A stretch of 64,000 bases of DNA from Microbacterium sp. oral taxon 186 str. F0373 (GTDB lineage Bacteria; Actinomycetota; Actinomycetes; Actinomycetales; Microbacteriaceae): assembly GCF_000411455.1 (NCBI RefSeq), contig NZ_KE150457.1:246401-310400 (forward strand), written 5' to 3'. This document shows, in pieces, positions 41,570 through 50,845 of this stretch. Below the pieces are notes generated by a model. The model made no database searches. It saw nothing but the letters and a program-made list of their open reading frames with translations, and was not told the DNA's origin. Each line of letters opens with the position of its first letter. Positions within the stretch are counted from its first letter, which is position 1. A program made the translations under genes and the position numbers.

Positions 41570-42691
41570 TCACAGGTCGGCGTGCAGCTGCCAGATCCGC
41601 TCCGCGGCACTGATCCACGAGAAGGCCCGGCCGCGATCCGCGGCCAGCACGGCCTGCCGCTCGACCGCCGCGGCTGAGCCGAGCAGACCGGCGAGCGCGT
41701 CCGCGAACGCACCGTCCTCCGACGCCGGCGCCAGCACTCCCCCGTCCCAGACGACCTCGCGATGTGTTTCGGAGTCCGCGGCGATGACGGGAACACCGAC
41801 GGCCAACGCCTCCACGACCCGCCACGGAAATCCGCTCAGCGTCGACGGAGCCAGCAACGCCACCGCCCCGCCCAGAACGGCCGCGCGATCCGCGTCCTCC
41901 AGGGCGCCGCGCACATGCACACGCCCTTCTGCAAGTCCGGATGCCGCCGCCAGCTCAGCAACGGCCGGCTCGTCCCCCTCGGGCGCACCGATCACCACGA
42001 CCGGCAGGTCCGCTCCCGCCGCGGCGATGGCCGCGAAAGCGGTGGACAGCCCCGCGGAGGCCGCCGACGACCCCGGCACGACGAGACACCCATCGGGCAC
42101 GTCGAGCGCCCGTCGCCGCCCGACCTCGTCGGTGGGAACGGCGAAGCCGGCCGGCGCGGCTCCCGCGATCACGCGGATCCGGTCACCCAGGGGCGCGATC
42201 TCCGCGAGATGGTGCGCCATCGCGTGACTCGGCACCACGACGGCATCCGCGTGCTTCAGGGCGCGCTTGAGCATCGCCCGGTGCCACGTGACGGCCGTCC
42301 GCGGCATCTCTCCCGCGCGCTCCCAGGCCGAGAGATCCCACATCGTCACGACGGTCTGGTCGTTGTCGTGGACGCGATCGTGCTTGACCAGCGGCGCGAG
42401 CGCAGTCGGCGAGTGGATCATTCCCCCGCCGATCCCCGGTGCCAGCCCGAGCTGCCACGAGGCGGCGAGCTCACGCCTTGCCAGCGAAGCGCGCGTCACG
42501 TCGGCGAGTCCGGGCACCGCCCCCTCGAGATCGCCCGCGGCATCGGGCGCTGAGGGAACGATCGCCGCCACCTCGCACCCACCGGGCGTAGTCGCGACGA
42601 GAGCACGCCCCGTCTCGCGCGATGCGAGAGCGAGGTCGGGGTCGGTCGGCGCGACGAGCTGGTCGAGCACCACGCGCAGCGTCGCAACCAT
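41570..42691 (-). CDS. GT-B glycosyltransferase (family 4-like)
   Basis: A 373-residue enzyme. The N-terminal half has VVTMWDLSAWERAGEMPRTAVTWHRAMLKRALKHADAVVV by its outline (an acceptor-side region followed by the ADAVVVPS strand). The C-terminal half has the donor site LLAPSTLSGFPWRVVEALAVGVPVIAADSETHREVV, abbreviated here by its key Glu-Ala-x-Ala and Asp-Ser-Glu groups. These are typical of GT4-type mannosyl- or rhamnosyltransferases. It starts 3 bases after the LCP gene and is third in purE-LCP-GT. Core-like G+C returns here. Confidence 0.82.
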   Translation of the reverse strand: MVATLRVVLDQLVAPTDPDLALASRETGRALVATTPGGCEVAAIVPSAPDAAGDLEGAVPGLADVTRASLARRELAASWQLGLAPGIGGGMIHSPTALAPLVKHDRVHDNDQTVVTMWDLSAWERAGEMPRTAVTWHRAMLKRALKHADAVVVPSHAMAHHLAEIAPLGDRIRVIAGAAPAGFAVPTDEVGRRRALDVPDGCLVVPGSSAASAGLSTAFAAIAAAGADLPVVVIGAPEGDEPAVAELAAASGLAEGRVHVRGALEDADRAAVLGGAVALLAPSTLSGFPWRVVEALAVGVPVIAADSETHREVVWDGGVLAPASEDGAFADALAGLLGSAAAVERQAVLAADRGRAFSWISAAERIWQLHADL

Positions 42692-42694
42692 GCC

Positions 42695-44158
42695 TCAGCC
42701 TCCACTCGTCGGAGACGGCGACGGCGGATAGAGCGCCTGCTGGATGAGGTCGCGCACGTGCGCGTACTGGTCGGGGGTCGGGTTGTCGGTGTCGATGCCG
42801 GCGCCCTCGGGGGTGAGCTCGAGGGTCTGCACCGGCTGCTCCTTGGCCTTCACGCCCAACTGCACGAGGAATCCGAGCATCGAGTCTGGGATGTCGGTCT
42901 TGACGAGGTCTGAACCCGCCGCGGCGACCGCCTGGAAACGGCTCAACACGTTCGCCGGGTTCGCCTGCGCGAGGATCGCCTGCTGCAACTCGCGCTGCCG
43001 CCGCATCCGATCCCAGTCACTCGTCGTATACCGCGACCGGGCGTACCACTGCGCCGTGTCGCCGTCCATGTGCTGCGGCCCCGCCTCGATCCACCCGATC
43101 GCCCAGTCCTCGGCGGGCTCCCCCTCGTAGGTGGGTCCGCCCCCCTTCGGCAGCCGCTCCTGCACGGTGATGTCCACGCCGCCGAGCGCGTCGACGATGT
43201 CGGCGAAGCCCTTCATGTCGACGAAGACGTAATACGGGATCTGGATGCCGAGAATGCCCTCCGCGGCATCCTTCGTGGCCTCGACGGCCGGCGTGGAGCT
43301 GTTCGCCGCGGCATCCGGGTAGATGTCCTTGCCCTCGTCGGGCTGGCAGATCTCCACCGCGTTCATCAGCTGATTGATGCCCGGCCCCCACCCGCACGTC
43401 GGCGAGGGATGCCCCTCGAAACCGTCGGGGTACCGATCGTGCATGGGACCGTCGGCGAACGGCGCGTACGCGAGGTCGCGCGGGATGCCGGTGATGTGCA
43501 CCGCGCCGGTCTCGGCGTTGACCGACACCACGGAGATGCTGTCGAACCGCATGGAGTCCCGACCCAGTCCGCTGTCGGCTCCGAGCAGGAGGAAGTTGTA
43601 GTAGCCGTTGGACGGCGGAACGGGCGGCGCGTTGTTCGTGAAGATCGACGCGATCGCCTCGCGCGCGGGCGCCAGCAGCTGCTGGGCGGCGTAGACGGCG
43701 CCGCCGCTGCCGACGAGGAGCCCGACGATGGCGAGCGTCGCCACCAGCGGCCTCGCTCCCGCTCGCAGATTCACGAGGCGGATCAGACGGAGGGTGTCGA
43801 TCGTCAGCACGACCCACAGCACGGCGTAGGCCAGGAGCACCAGCTGCACGGCCAGCAGTGCGGCCGCGTTGGTGCCGAGCGTGAACAGCAGCGTCGGCCA
43901 CACCAGAGCCGCTACGGCCGCGACGACCACGCCTACCCACATGATCAGCGTCGCCGTCAGCCCCACACGGCCGAGACGCCGGCTTCCTGCCAGGACCTGC
44001 GCCGAGCCGGGAACCAGGAAGTTCAGGGCCAGCAGCCACCAGGCGCGGCGGGTCATCACACGCGGCGACCGTGTGTCGGGTCGACGCATCGGCTGCTCGC
44101 CGACGATCACCGGCTCGGCGGCGGCCCGCGGCGAGCGCGGCGGTGCGGCCGTGCTCAC
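42695..44158 (-). CDS. LytR-CpsA-Psr (LCP) family wall-polymer ligase
   Basis: A 487-residue membrane protein. Several N-terminal helices lie between about 38 and 165, more than the single helix of most LCP proteins. The LCP catalytic domain begins near residue 190: [21 protein letters not shown] has the conserved Arg and Asp that bind pyrophosphate. [21 protein letters not shown] and [19 protein letters not shown] are further LCP hallmarks. LCP enzymes transfer lipid-linked glycopolymers to peptidoglycan outside the cell, which fits the polysaccharide region beside it. The GTG start overlaps the purE stop by 4 bases. Confidence 0.9.
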   Translation of the reverse strand: MSTAAPPRSPRAAAEPVIVGEQPMRRPDTRSPRVMTRRAWWLLALNFLVPGSAQVLAGSRRLGRVGLTATLIMWVGVVVAAVAALVWPTLLFTLGTNAAALLAVQLVLLAYAVLWVVLTIDTLRLIRLVNLRAGARPLVATLAIVGLLVGSGGAVYAAQQLLAPAREAIASIFTNNAPPVPPSNGYYNFLLLGADSGLGRDSMRFDSISVVSVNAETGAVHITGIPRDLAYAPFADGPMHDRYPDGFEGHPSPTCGWGPGINQLMNAVEICQPDEGKDIYPDAAANSSTPAVEATKDAAEGILGIQIPYYVFVDMKGFADIVDALGGVDITVQERLPKGGGPTYEGEPAEDWAIGWIEAGPQHMDGDTAQWYARSRYTTSDWDRMRRQRELQQAILAQANPANVLSRFQAVAAAGSDLVKTDIPDSMLGFLVQLGVKAKEQPVQTLELTPEGAGIDTDNPTPDQYAHVRDLIQQALYPPSPSPTSGG

Positions 44159-44670
44159 AGTGACTCCTTCAGACGCAGATTCTTCTCCTCGACCTGCGCC
44201 TCGAGGGTGCGCGCGTACTGCTCGACACGGTCGGCGATCCGGGCGTCGGACGCACCGAGGATCCGCGCCGCCAGCAGACCGGCGTTCTTGGCGCCGTTGA
44301 TCGACACGGTCGCCACGGGAATCCCCGCCGGCATCTGCACGATGCTGAGCAACGAGTCGAGCCCATCGAGCGTCGCCAGCTGCACCGGCACACCGATCAC
44401 CGGCAATGCGGTGACCGACGCGAGCATGCCCGGAAGGTGGGCCGCGCCGCCGGCCCCGGCGATGATCACCCGCAGACCGCGCTCCCGCGCCTCACGGCCG
44501 TAGCGCAGCAGCTTGTCGGGCGTGCGATGCGCGGAGACGACCTCCACCTCGTGCTCGATCGTGAACTCGCTGAGGATCTGCGAGGCGTCGCTCATGACGC
44601 GCCAGTCGGAGTCCGATCCCATGACGACGCCGACGAGAGGGGATGCCGAGGAATGCAGAGCGCGGGTCAC
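44155..44670 (-). CDS. purE: 5-(carboxyamino)imidazole ribonucleotide mutase
   Basis: A 171-residue class I PurE converting N5-CAIR to CAIR in purine synthesis. [17 protein letters not shown] binds the substrate phosphate, [12 protein letters not shown] carries the catalytic His, and [17 protein letters not shown] completes the site. The start is GTG at 44670, 6 bases after a TAGCCT box. PurK acts one step earlier and lies 226 bases upstream on the same strand. The stop overlaps the LCP gene. Confidence 0.96.
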   Translation of the reverse strand: MTRALHSSASPLVGVVMGSDSDWRVMSDASQILSEFTIEHEVEVVSAHRTPDKLLRYGREARERGLRVIIAGAGGAAHLPGMLASVTALPVIGVPVQLATLDGLDSLLSIVQMPAGIPVATVSINGAKNAGLLAARILGASDARIADRVEQYARTLEAQVEEKNLRLKESL

Positions 44671-44896
44671 CCGACCAGGCTAGGACGGCACGCTGGAAGA
44701 ACCCCGCAACGCCACGCATCCCGCCCACCGTGCACGGCGTTCCCGCTCGGCGCTACGCACCTCGCTCAACGACCGGGAGGAACGACTCGCCGCAACTGCA
44801 AGGTGGCGCGAGCGACCCGCCGCGGCATCCACCACAACACCGGCGTGTCATCCGGCGCCCCTTGCAGTTCGGAACGACGGCGGCGGGCCAGGCCGG
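44671..44896. other. purK-purE intergenic region with inverted repeat
   Basis: No gene is seen. Next to purE is its promoter. An inverted repeat with 10-base perfect arms AACTGCAAGG (44794-44803) and CCTTGCAGTT (44860-44869), extended by GC-rich imperfect pairing (TGGCGC with GGCGCC), encloses about 56 bases. It may terminate purK transcripts or be a small repeated element. Confidence 0.5.
44677..44682 (-). promoter_or_regulatory. -10 box of purE-LCP-GT operon, leaderless
   Basis: TAGCCT on the minus strand, exactly 6 bases before the purE GTG. Confidence 0.6.
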
Positions 44897-46012
44897 TCAG
44901 TCGGCGAAGAACGCGGCTGCGGCGCGGGCCTCATAGACGACGGCATCCACCTCGTCGCCGAAGGCGTTGACGTGGCCCACCTTGCGTCCGGGCCGCGGCG
45001 CCTTGCCGTACGTGTGCACCTTCACCGAGGGGTGCGCGGCGAGCGCGGCCGGAAAGCGGCTCTCCAGCGAATCGGTCGCGGGACCACCGAGGATGTTCAC
45101 CATGACCGCCCACGGCTGACGCGGAGCAGGGTCTCCCAGCGGGAGGTCGAGCACCGCGCGTACGTGCTGCTCGAACTGCCCGGTGACGGCACCGTCCTGA
45201 CTCCAATGCCCGCTGTTGTGCGGTCGCATGGCGAGCTCGTTGACCAGCAGACGCTCGTCCGTCGTCTCGAACAGCTCGACCGCCAACATTCCGGTCACGC
45301 CCAGCCCTTCGGCGATGCCTGTACCGATCGACGCCGCGACCTCGGTCAGACGCGCACCGCCGCGCGGGGCCGGCGCAACCACCTCGGCGCACACGCCGTC
45401 ACGCTGCACCGTCTCGACGACGGGATACGCACGCAGCTCACCGGAAGGACTCCGCGCGACCTGCTGGGCCAGTTCGCGCGAGAAGTCGACCAGCTCCTCG
45501 GCCAGCAGCGCACCGCCGTCGAACCAGTCGGCGACCTCGGCAGGGTCGCTGACGACCCGCACCCCCTTGCCGTCGTAACCGCCTCGCGGCGTCTTGACGA
45601 CCACGCGCCCGCCGTTGGCGTCGAGGAAGCGTTGCAGCCCCGCCGCGTCGGTGACGGCCGCCCATTCCGGCTGAGGCATGCCGAGCTCGGCCAGGCGCGC
45701 GCGCATCGCGAGCTTGTCCTGCGCGAACTGGAGCGCATCGGGGCCGGGGTGCACGCGGATGCCGTCGGCCACCAGCGCCCGCAGCACGTCCTGCGGAACG
45801 TGCTCGTGATCGAAGGTGACGACGTCGACGTCGCGGGCGAACGCCCGCACCGTGTCCAGGTCGCGGTAGTCGCCGGTGGCGGTCGCCGCGAGCTCGGCGG
45901 ACATTCCCTCTTCTTCGGCGAGGACGCGCACCTGGACGCCGAGCTCCACCGCCGGGGCGATCATCATGCGGGCGAGCTGTCCGCCGCCCACGATGCCGAG
46001 GGTGAGTGCCAT
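44897..46012 (-). CDS. purK: N5-carboxyaminoimidazole ribonucleotide synthase
   Basis: A 371-residue ATP-grasp enzyme that carboxylates AIR with bicarbonate and ATP. LGIVGGGQLARMMIAPAVELG opens the protein. VVVKTPRGGYDGKGV is the ATP-binding loop, LLAEELVDFSREL follows, and NELAMRPHNSGHW carries metal ligands. I chose the ATG at 46012, with GGGAG 5 bases upstream; an 18-codon longer frame lacks similarity. It precedes purE on the same strand. Confidence 0.95.
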   Translation of the reverse strand: MALTLGIVGGGQLARMMIAPAVELGVQVRVLAEEEGMSAELAATATGDYRDLDTVRAFARDVDVVTFDHEHVPQDVLRALVADGIRVHPGPDALQFAQDKLAMRARLAELGMPQPEWAAVTDAAGLQRFLDANGGRVVVKTPRGGYDGKGVRVVSDPAEVADWFDGGALLAEELVDFSRELAQQVARSPSGELRAYPVVETVQRDGVCAEVVAPAPRGGARLTEVAASIGTGIAEGLGVTGMLAVELFETTDERLLVNELAMRPHNSGHWSQDGAVTGQFEQHVRAVLDLPLGDPAPRQPWAVMVNILGGPATDSLESRFPAALAAHPSVKVHTYGKAPRPGRKVGHVNAFGDEVDAVVYEARAAAAFFAD

Positions 46013-46106
46013 GGTGCTCCCTTTCGTCGCATCCATCTTCTCAGCTCGCACCGCGCACCGTCGCACACAGCCGGCCTCCCTCGACGAGCGACACGGGGCG
46101 TCGAGT

Positions 46107-46685
46107 TCAGCGTGGTAGGGGCGGTGGGTCGCCGATGAGCGGCGCCGTGGCCCCGTCCCAGCGCCCGTCGCGATGCGCGAGGATCTGGCTGACCTCCACC
46201 TGATCGGACAGGGCTTCGTGCAGCAGACGGACGGCCGGGACGTTCACCATGCGCAGCGGCTCGTCGACGCCGTTGGACAGCACCAGCGTGCCGGCCCCCC
46301 ACAGGCGCTGCACCGGTCCGCGTCGCTCCGCGATGGTGTAGCCGCGAGCGTGCAGCACCTCGTGACGTCGGCGGCCGAAGATTCCGGACTGCTCGACGAC
46401 GCGGCGCGTCGTGACGGTGTACGTGTGCGTCCACCACCGGACGTAGGGAATCACGACGAGCAACACGACGACGATCCCCGCAGCCACCCACAGCATCCAG
46501 TCCTGCAGCGGCTCGGGAAGATTGCCGGTGAAGTATCCGGTGGCGCCGGACACGGCGATCAGCACCAGTGCCGACCAGAACAGCCGCCGCGCGTGCGCAC
46601 GCACGCACGCGACACGACGCTCCGGTGCCGGCGCGCCGGGTGCGGGCGCTGCGGGACGCCCGGGGTAGGCGGTCGGCGAGGTCAC
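46107..46685 (-). CDS. PH-domain membrane protein
   Basis: A 192-residue protein. A Pro/Ala-rich start is followed by two membrane helices (about 34-52 and 60-82). A bacterial PH domain (bPH2) comes next: TYTVTTRRVVEQSGIFGRRRHEVLHARGYTIAERRGPVQRLWG in outline, and GTLVLSNG. The start appears to be GTG at 46685. A protein of this kind sits between purK and birA in mycobacteria too (Rv3278c, from memory). Its function is not established. The C-terminal tail ends in a Pro-rich stretch. Confidence 0.8.
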   Translation of the reverse strand: MTSPTAYPGRPAAPAPGAPAPERRVACVRAHARRLFWSALVLIAVSGATGYFTGNLPEPLQDWMLWVAAGIVVVLLVVIPYVRWWTHTYTVTTRRVVEQSGIFGRRRHEVLHARGYTIAERRGPVQRLWGAGTLVLSNGVDEPLRMVNVPAVRLLHEALSDQVEVSQILAHRDGRWDGATAPLIGDPPPLPR

Positions 46686-46776
46686 GAGATCATTGTGCCC
46701 GGCACCGGTGCGAAACCGCGCATGACCGGGCCGTCGTCACGCGATCGCGCCGTGCCTCAGCCCTCGATCCCGCCGC

Positions 46777-47556
46777 TCAGCGCACGTGCACGACGTCACC
46801 GGCACCCACGATGCTCTCCACACCGTCGCCGGTGGCGACGACGAGCCGGCCGTCGGGGTCGAGTCGCACGGCGCTGCCGATCAGGGTTGTGTCATCCGGC
46901 AAGGTCACGCTCACCTGTGCGCCGAGCGTGCCGCACCGCTCCGTGACCGTCGCCCCGACGGCGCCCCCTCCGCCGACCGCCAGCGCCGCGATCAGATCCC
47001 GCAGCCCGCCGACGTAGTCGGAGAGCAGACGATCCTCGTCGACGTCGACCCCCGACACCGCGAACGACGTGGCGGTCGGCACCGGCAGGTCCGCCTCTGC
47101 CATGGCCGTGTTCACCCCGGCGCCCAGGATGACGGTGTGCGGGTCGGCGGGGAGGACCTCGGCGAGGATGCCGCAGATCTTCCGACCATCGACGAGCACG
47201 TCGTTCGGCCACTTCAGCGCCACCGCACGCCCGGGCAGCTGTGCGGCCACGGCGTCGACCATCGCCGCACCGGCGACGAGCGGAATCCAGCCGCGATCGT
47301 GCACGGCGACAGCGCCGACGCGCAGCACGGCCGAGACCGCGACGGCAGAGCCGGGCGGCGTTACCCACGTGCGATCGAGGCGTCCACGGCCGGCACGCTG
47401 ATCCCGCGTCACGAGCAGCGACAGGTGTGGGTGGGCGTCAGGGTCGCCTTCCACGTCATGGAGGAGCTTCGCGTTCGTCGAATCGACGCTCTCGATGACG
47501 TGCACCCGCGGTGAGACGGCGGCGGTCAGGGGATAGCCCTCGGTGGGAATCGACAT
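46777..47556 (-). CDS. birA: Biotin-[acetyl-CoA-carboxylase] ligase
   Basis: A 259-residue biotin protein ligase without the N-terminal DNA-binding domain of E. coli BirA, so probably not a repressor. ESVDSTNAKLL binds the substrate, TRDQRAGRGRLDRTWVTPPG is the biotinyl-AMP loop, and VALKWPNDVLVDGRKICGIL carries the catalytic Lys. It would modify the AccA carrier domain encoded about 7 kb away and lies divergent from accD. It is leaderless, with TAGGGT 6 bases before the ATG. Confidence 0.95.
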   Translation of the reverse strand: MSIPTEGYPLTAAVSPRVHVIESVDSTNAKLLHDVEGDPDAHPHLSLLVTRDQRAGRGRLDRTWVTPPGSAVAVSAVLRVGAVAVHDRGWIPLVAGAAMVDAVAAQLPGRAVALKWPNDVLVDGRKICGILAEVLPADPHTVILGAGVNTAMAEADLPVPTATSFAVSGVDVDEDRLLSDYVGGLRDLIAALAVGGGGAVGATVTERCGTLGAQVSVTLPDDTTLIGSAVRLDPDGRLVVATGDGVESIVGAGDVVHVR

Positions 47557-47562
47557 AGCGCC

Positions 47563-47568
47563 ACCCTA
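47563..47568 (-). promoter_or_regulatory. -10 box of birA, leaderless
   Basis: TAGGGT on the minus strand, exactly 6 bases before the birA ATG at 47556. Confidence 0.65.
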
Positions 47569-47670
47569 CGCGCGGGCCGCGTCAGGCGGCCGTGCGCATG
47601 GCGCGGCATCCCACAACCGAATCGCCGTCCCGTTGTGAGCGTCCCCCAACAGAGTCACCGACCCGGTCGC

Positions 47671-47676
47671 TAGGGT
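47671..47676 (+). promoter_or_regulatory. -10 box of accD-accE, leaderless
   Basis: TAGGGT, 7 bases before the GTG at 47684. The in-frame GTG at 47675 lies inside the box and so cannot be the start of this transcript. Confidence 0.6.
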
Positions 47677-47683
47677 GGAAGGC

Positions 47684-49309
47684 GTGCCTCAGCAGTCAGA
47701 GCCTTCCGTGCAGCCAGTGACGTCCGCGCAGCCCGACCTGTCCACCACCGCCGGCAAGATCGCCGACCTGCGTGCCCGCTACCAGGAGGCAGTGGTCGAC
47801 GCGGAGGTCCGCGCTCAGGATAAGCAGCACGCGAAGGGCAAGATGACCGCCCGCGAGCGCATCGAGCTGCTCGTGGACCCCGGGACGTTCGTGGAGTTCG
47901 ACGAATACGTGCGCCACCGCACGACCGCGTTCGGGATGGACCGGTCGCGCCCCTACGGCGACTCGGTCGTCACCGGCGTGGGGACCATTCACGGTCGCAC
48001 CGTCGCCTTCTACGCGCAGGACTTCACCACCTTCGGCGGGTCACTGGGCGAGGTCGCGGGCGACAAGATCATCAAGATCATGGAGTACGCCCTGCGCGGC
48101 GGCATGCCGATCATCGGCATCCTCGACTCCGGCGGCGCCCGCATCCAGGAGGGTGTGGTCGCCCTCGGCAAGTACGGTGAGATCTTCCGCCTCAACACCG
48201 CCGCGTCGGGCGTGATCCCGCAGATCTCGATCATCATGGGACCGGCCGCCGGCGGCGCCGTGTACTCCCCCGCCCTCACCGACTTCGTGGTCATGGTCGA
48301 CAAGACCAGCCAGATGTTCGTCACCGGCCCCGACGTCATCAAGACCGTCACCGGTGAGGACGTCGGCATGGAGGAGCTCGGCGGCGCGTACACGCACAAC
48401 ACCCGCTCCGGAGTCGCGCACTACCTGGCCGAGGACGAGGACGATGCGATCGACTACGTCCGCTCGATGGTCGGCTACCTGCCCGACAACAACATGGCCG
48501 AGATCCCGGTGTACGAGAACGGCTTCGAGTGGGAGACCACCGACGCCGATCGCACCCTCAACACGGTCGTGCCCGACTCCCCCAACCAGCCGTACGACAT
48601 CCATCAGGTGATCTCGTACATCGTCGACGGCGGCGACTTCCTCGAGGTGCAGCCGCTGTTCGCCCCGAACATCGTCATCGGCCTCGGCCGCGTCGAGGGC
48701 CGCACCGTCGGCATCATCGCGAACCAGCCGTCGCAGATGGCCGGCACCCTCAACATCGAAGCCGGCGAGAAGGCCAGCCGCTTCGTGCGCTTCTGCGACG
48801 CGTTCTCGATCCCGATCCTCACCCTCGTCGACGTGCCCGGCTACCTCCCCGGCACCGATCAGGAGTGGACGGGCGTCATCCGCCGCGGCGCGAAGCTGCT
48901 GTACGCGTACGCCGAGGCGACGGTGCCGCTGGTGACCGTGATCCTGCGCAAGGCCTACGGCGGCGCGTACATCGTCATGGGCTCCAAGCAGCTGGGCGCC
49001 GACGTCAACCTCGCGTGGCCCACGGCCGAGATCGCCGTCATGGGTGGACAGGGCGCCGTCAACATCCTCTACCGCGGCGAGATCCGCAAGGCCGAGGAGG
49101 CGGGAGAAGACGTCGCCGCCGTGCGGCAGCGCCTCGCGAACGAGTACACCTACAACGTCGCGTCACCCTTCCTGGCGGCCGAGCGCGGTGAGCTCGATGG
49201 CATCATCGAGCCCGCGCAGACCCGCGTCGCGGTCGCGAAGGCGCTCCGCTCCCTGCGCGGGAAGCGGGCCAGCCTGCCCGCGAAGAAGCACGGTAACATC
49301 CCGCTATGA
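47684..49309 (+). CDS. accD: Acyl-CoA carboxylase carboxyltransferase beta subunit (AccD5-like)
   Basis: A 541-residue carboxyltransferase that moves carboxyl from biotin to acetyl- or propionyl-Co[22 protein letters not shown] opens the conserved part. The CoA-side oxyanion glycines are in [12 protein letters not shown], the biotin side in [15 protein letters not shown], and [16 protein letters not shown] and [10 protein letters not shown] are family motifs. The start GTG at 47684 is chosen by promoter spacing. It is coupled to accE by a 4-base overlap and would form a complex with AccA and AccE. The order birA/accD/accE matches M. tuberculosis accD5. Confidence 0.94.
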   Translation: MPQQSEPSVQPVTSAQPDLSTTAGKIADLRARYQEAVVDAEVRAQDKQHAKGKMTARERIELLVDPGTFVEFDEYVRHRTTAFGMDRSRPYGDSVVTGVGTIHGRTVAFYAQDFTTFGGSLGEVAGDKIIKIMEYALRGGMPIIGILDSGGARIQEGVVALGKYGEIFRLNTAASGVIPQISIIMGPAAGGAVYSPALTDFVVMVDKTSQMFVTGPDVIKTVTGEDVGMEELGGAYTHNTRSGVAHYLAEDEDDAIDYVRSMVGYLPDNNMAEIPVYENGFEWETTDADRTLNTVVPDSPNQPYDIHQVISYIVDGGDFLEVQPLFAPNIVIGLGRVEGRTVGIIANQPSQMAGTLNIEAGEKASRFVRFCDAFSIPILTLVDVPGYLPGTDQEWTGVIRRGAKLLYAYAEATVPLVTVILRKAYGGAYIVMGSKQLGADVNLAWPTAEIAVMGGQGAVNILYRGEIRKAEEAGEDVAAVRQRLANEYTYNVASPFLAAERGELDGIIEPAQTRVAVAKALRSLRGKRASLPAKKHGNIPL

Positions 49310-49560
49310 GCATGCCCGCGATGCCCGCGCCGGAGGCGGATCCGCCCGGCGCGGATGCCGTGCACATCGACATCCGTCGCGGAAACCCCACCGCGGAGGA
49401 GCTCGCCGCCGTCATCGCCGTCGTCACGGAGGCCTACGAGCGCGAGGCCGCGGATGCGGTCGTCGAAGACGCACCGCTGCGGTCGGCCTGGGAGGTCTCG
49501 GCGCGCGGCCTCCGGGCACCCCTGCGTCGCGATGTCGCCTGGGGACGATTCGCGGGCTGA
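49306..49560 (+). CDS. accE: Acyl-CoA carboxylase epsilon subunit
   Basis: An 84-residue small protein overlapping the accD stop by 4 bases. The middle part [20 protein letters not shown] and the end [21 protein letters not shown] match the short AccE subunit that stabilises actinobacterial acyl-CoA carboxylase. The conserved [10 protein letters not shown] block and terminal Trp support the call; the N-terminus is disordered. Confidence 0.88.
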   Translation: MSMPAMPAPEADPPGADAVHIDIRRGNPTAEELAAVIAVVTEAYEREAADAVVEDAPLRSAWEVSARGLRAPLRRDVAWGRFAG

Positions 49561-49604
49561 GCCACGGTCGGTCGCTTGTCCCCCAAAATACCTACAGACA
49601 CAGC

Positions 49605-49711
49605 TTCTTCCACCGGGAAGAATCGATATCGCTGGAACGCTTCTGCGTTCGGCCGATCTGCTTCATGAGTGGGTCGGCCCTTCGCGAGTCGGTTTTCGGG
49701 TAACCACTCGC
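49605..49711. ncRNA. Candidate structured RNA or structured 3' UTR downstream of accE
   Basis: Three hairpins are spaced along a 244-base non-coding gap: TTCTTCC-ACCG-GGAAGAA (49605-49622), GAACGC-TTCT-GCGTTC (49635-49650), and GCGAGT...ACTCGC with an inner GGTT/AACC stem (49684-49711). A strong terminator hairpin follows at 49714. This could be a small RNA, the 3' end of accDE mRNA, or the 3' end of the convergent kinase operon. I do not recognise a known RNA family. Confidence 0.4.
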
Positions 49712-49713
49712 AT

Positions 49714-49746
49714 GGCGAGGGGCGGGCGGCTTCGCCGCCCCTCGCC
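49714..49746. terminator. Bidirectional terminator between accE and the kinase operon
   Basis: Arms GGCGAGGGGCGG (49714-49725) and CCGCCCCTCGCC (49735-49746) form a perfect 12-base stem with a 9-base loop, followed by pyrimidine-rich TCCTCTTCTTCC. It lies between convergent transcripts. Confidence 0.75.
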
Positions 49747-49804
49747 TCCTCTTCTTCCAACGGTCTCGTCCCACGGCCGTGGCGGATCTTCCGCCCGCGC
49801 GCAT

Positions 49805-50845
49805 TCATGGCCGTCGCGGAATCTCGCTCCACAGATCGACCTCGTCCTCGCCGTCATCGTCGGCCGCCGAGCGACCGACGACGGTGACGGCGACGTCGTC
49901 GTGGGTGGCGGCTCGCACGTAGACGCGGTCGGAGTCAGCCTCGGCCAGGACAGCCGCCAGCCGCGATCGAACCGCCGCCCGCTCCGCCGGCGAGAGGCCG
50001 TCGAGGCCCCCTTCGTCGAGCACGGACACCGTCGTCCCGCGTTCCCGCGCCGCCGCGAGCGCCGCACGCACATCCGCGTCGAGCAGAGCCGAGCCGCGCA
50101 GTTCGTCGCGCAGCGCCTCCTCGGCGATGCGCGCCGCGTGACGCTCGCCCTCGCTCAGCCTCCCCGACGCCTCGATCGTGCGGGTGAGCACCGGCCCGGC
50201 CAGGGCGAGGGCACGCTGCACCTGCGTGCGACGTTCGCGCCGGATACCCTCTTGGCTTGCGAGCCACTCCGACGCGGCTCGCTGGAGCGCGGCGAGCTCC
50301 GCGGTGTCGCGCGCGGCCCGATCGACGAGCCACGTCAGCAACTGAGCCACCCCCACCCAGAGCACCGCGCCGACCACACCGAGCGCCAGCGCGGCGGCCG
50401 GGCCGATCCAGAAGGCCGCTTCAGCGGCGAGGATGACGACCCCGCTCCACGCGACCCACGGGCGGCGACGCACCATCACGATCGTCAGCAGCGCACCGAT
50501 GGCTCCCAGGCTCCAGGTGCCGGCATCCGCGCCACGCGCCTCGGGTTCGACGGCGAGCCACGTCGCGTTGGGCACCAGCACCGCCGCGGCGAGCGCGAGC
50601 ACCGCGGCCCCGGCGGGCAGTACCGGACTGCGCCCGAGGTCGCCGGTGATGGGATCGCGCCGCGTCGGCAGGGCGCCGGAGCTCCAGAAGACGCAGATCC
50701 ACGTCGTCGCCAGATACAACGCCCCCGCGCTGACCACGACCAGCGGCATCTGCGCCGCGGCCGTCCAGACGAGACCGCCGATCGCGAGATAGGTCGTGAA
50801 CGCGATCGCCAACGCCGACAGGGTGGCATGCACGCGGAAATTCAT
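49805..50845 (-). CDS. Membrane protein, degenerate sensor-kinase-like partner
   Basis: A 346-residue protein. About six membrane helices occupy residues 1-180, followed by a coiled-coil-like helix (ELAALQRAASEWLASQEGIRRERRTQVQRAL in outline) and an alpha/beta domain ending DDVAVTVVGRS. The layout mirrors the adjacent kinase. However, I see no phospho-acceptor His block, no N box and no glycine-rich G boxes. It could be a kinase-fold partner without catalysis. It overlaps the kinase gene by 4 bases and is last in the LuxR regulator-kinase-partner operon. Confidence 0.65.
   Translation of the reverse strand: MNFRVHATLSALAIAFTTYLAIGGLVWTAAAQMPLVVVSAGALYLATTWICVFWSSGALPTRRDPITGDLGRSPVLPAGAAVLALAAAVLVPNATWLAVEPEARGADAGTWSLGAIGALLTIVMVRRRPWVAWSGVVILAAEAAFWIGPAAALALGVVGAVLWVGVAQLLTWLVDRAARDTAELAALQRAASEWLASQEGIRRERRTQVQRALALAGPVLTRTIEASGRLSEGERHAARIAEEALRDELRGSALLDADVRAALAAARERGTTVSVLDEGGLDGLSPAERAAVRSRLAAVLAEADSDRVYVRAATHDDVAVTVVGRSAADDDGEDEVDLWSEIPRRP

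Noticed and set aside
46777..47556. BirA acting as a biotin-operon repressor
   Set aside because: The protein has only the ligase domains; no helix-turn-helix precedes them.
49561..49804. Known 6C RNA or SRP RNA in the accE downstream gap
   Set aside because: There is one run of five C but no paired C-rich loops, and the SRP core loop is not present.
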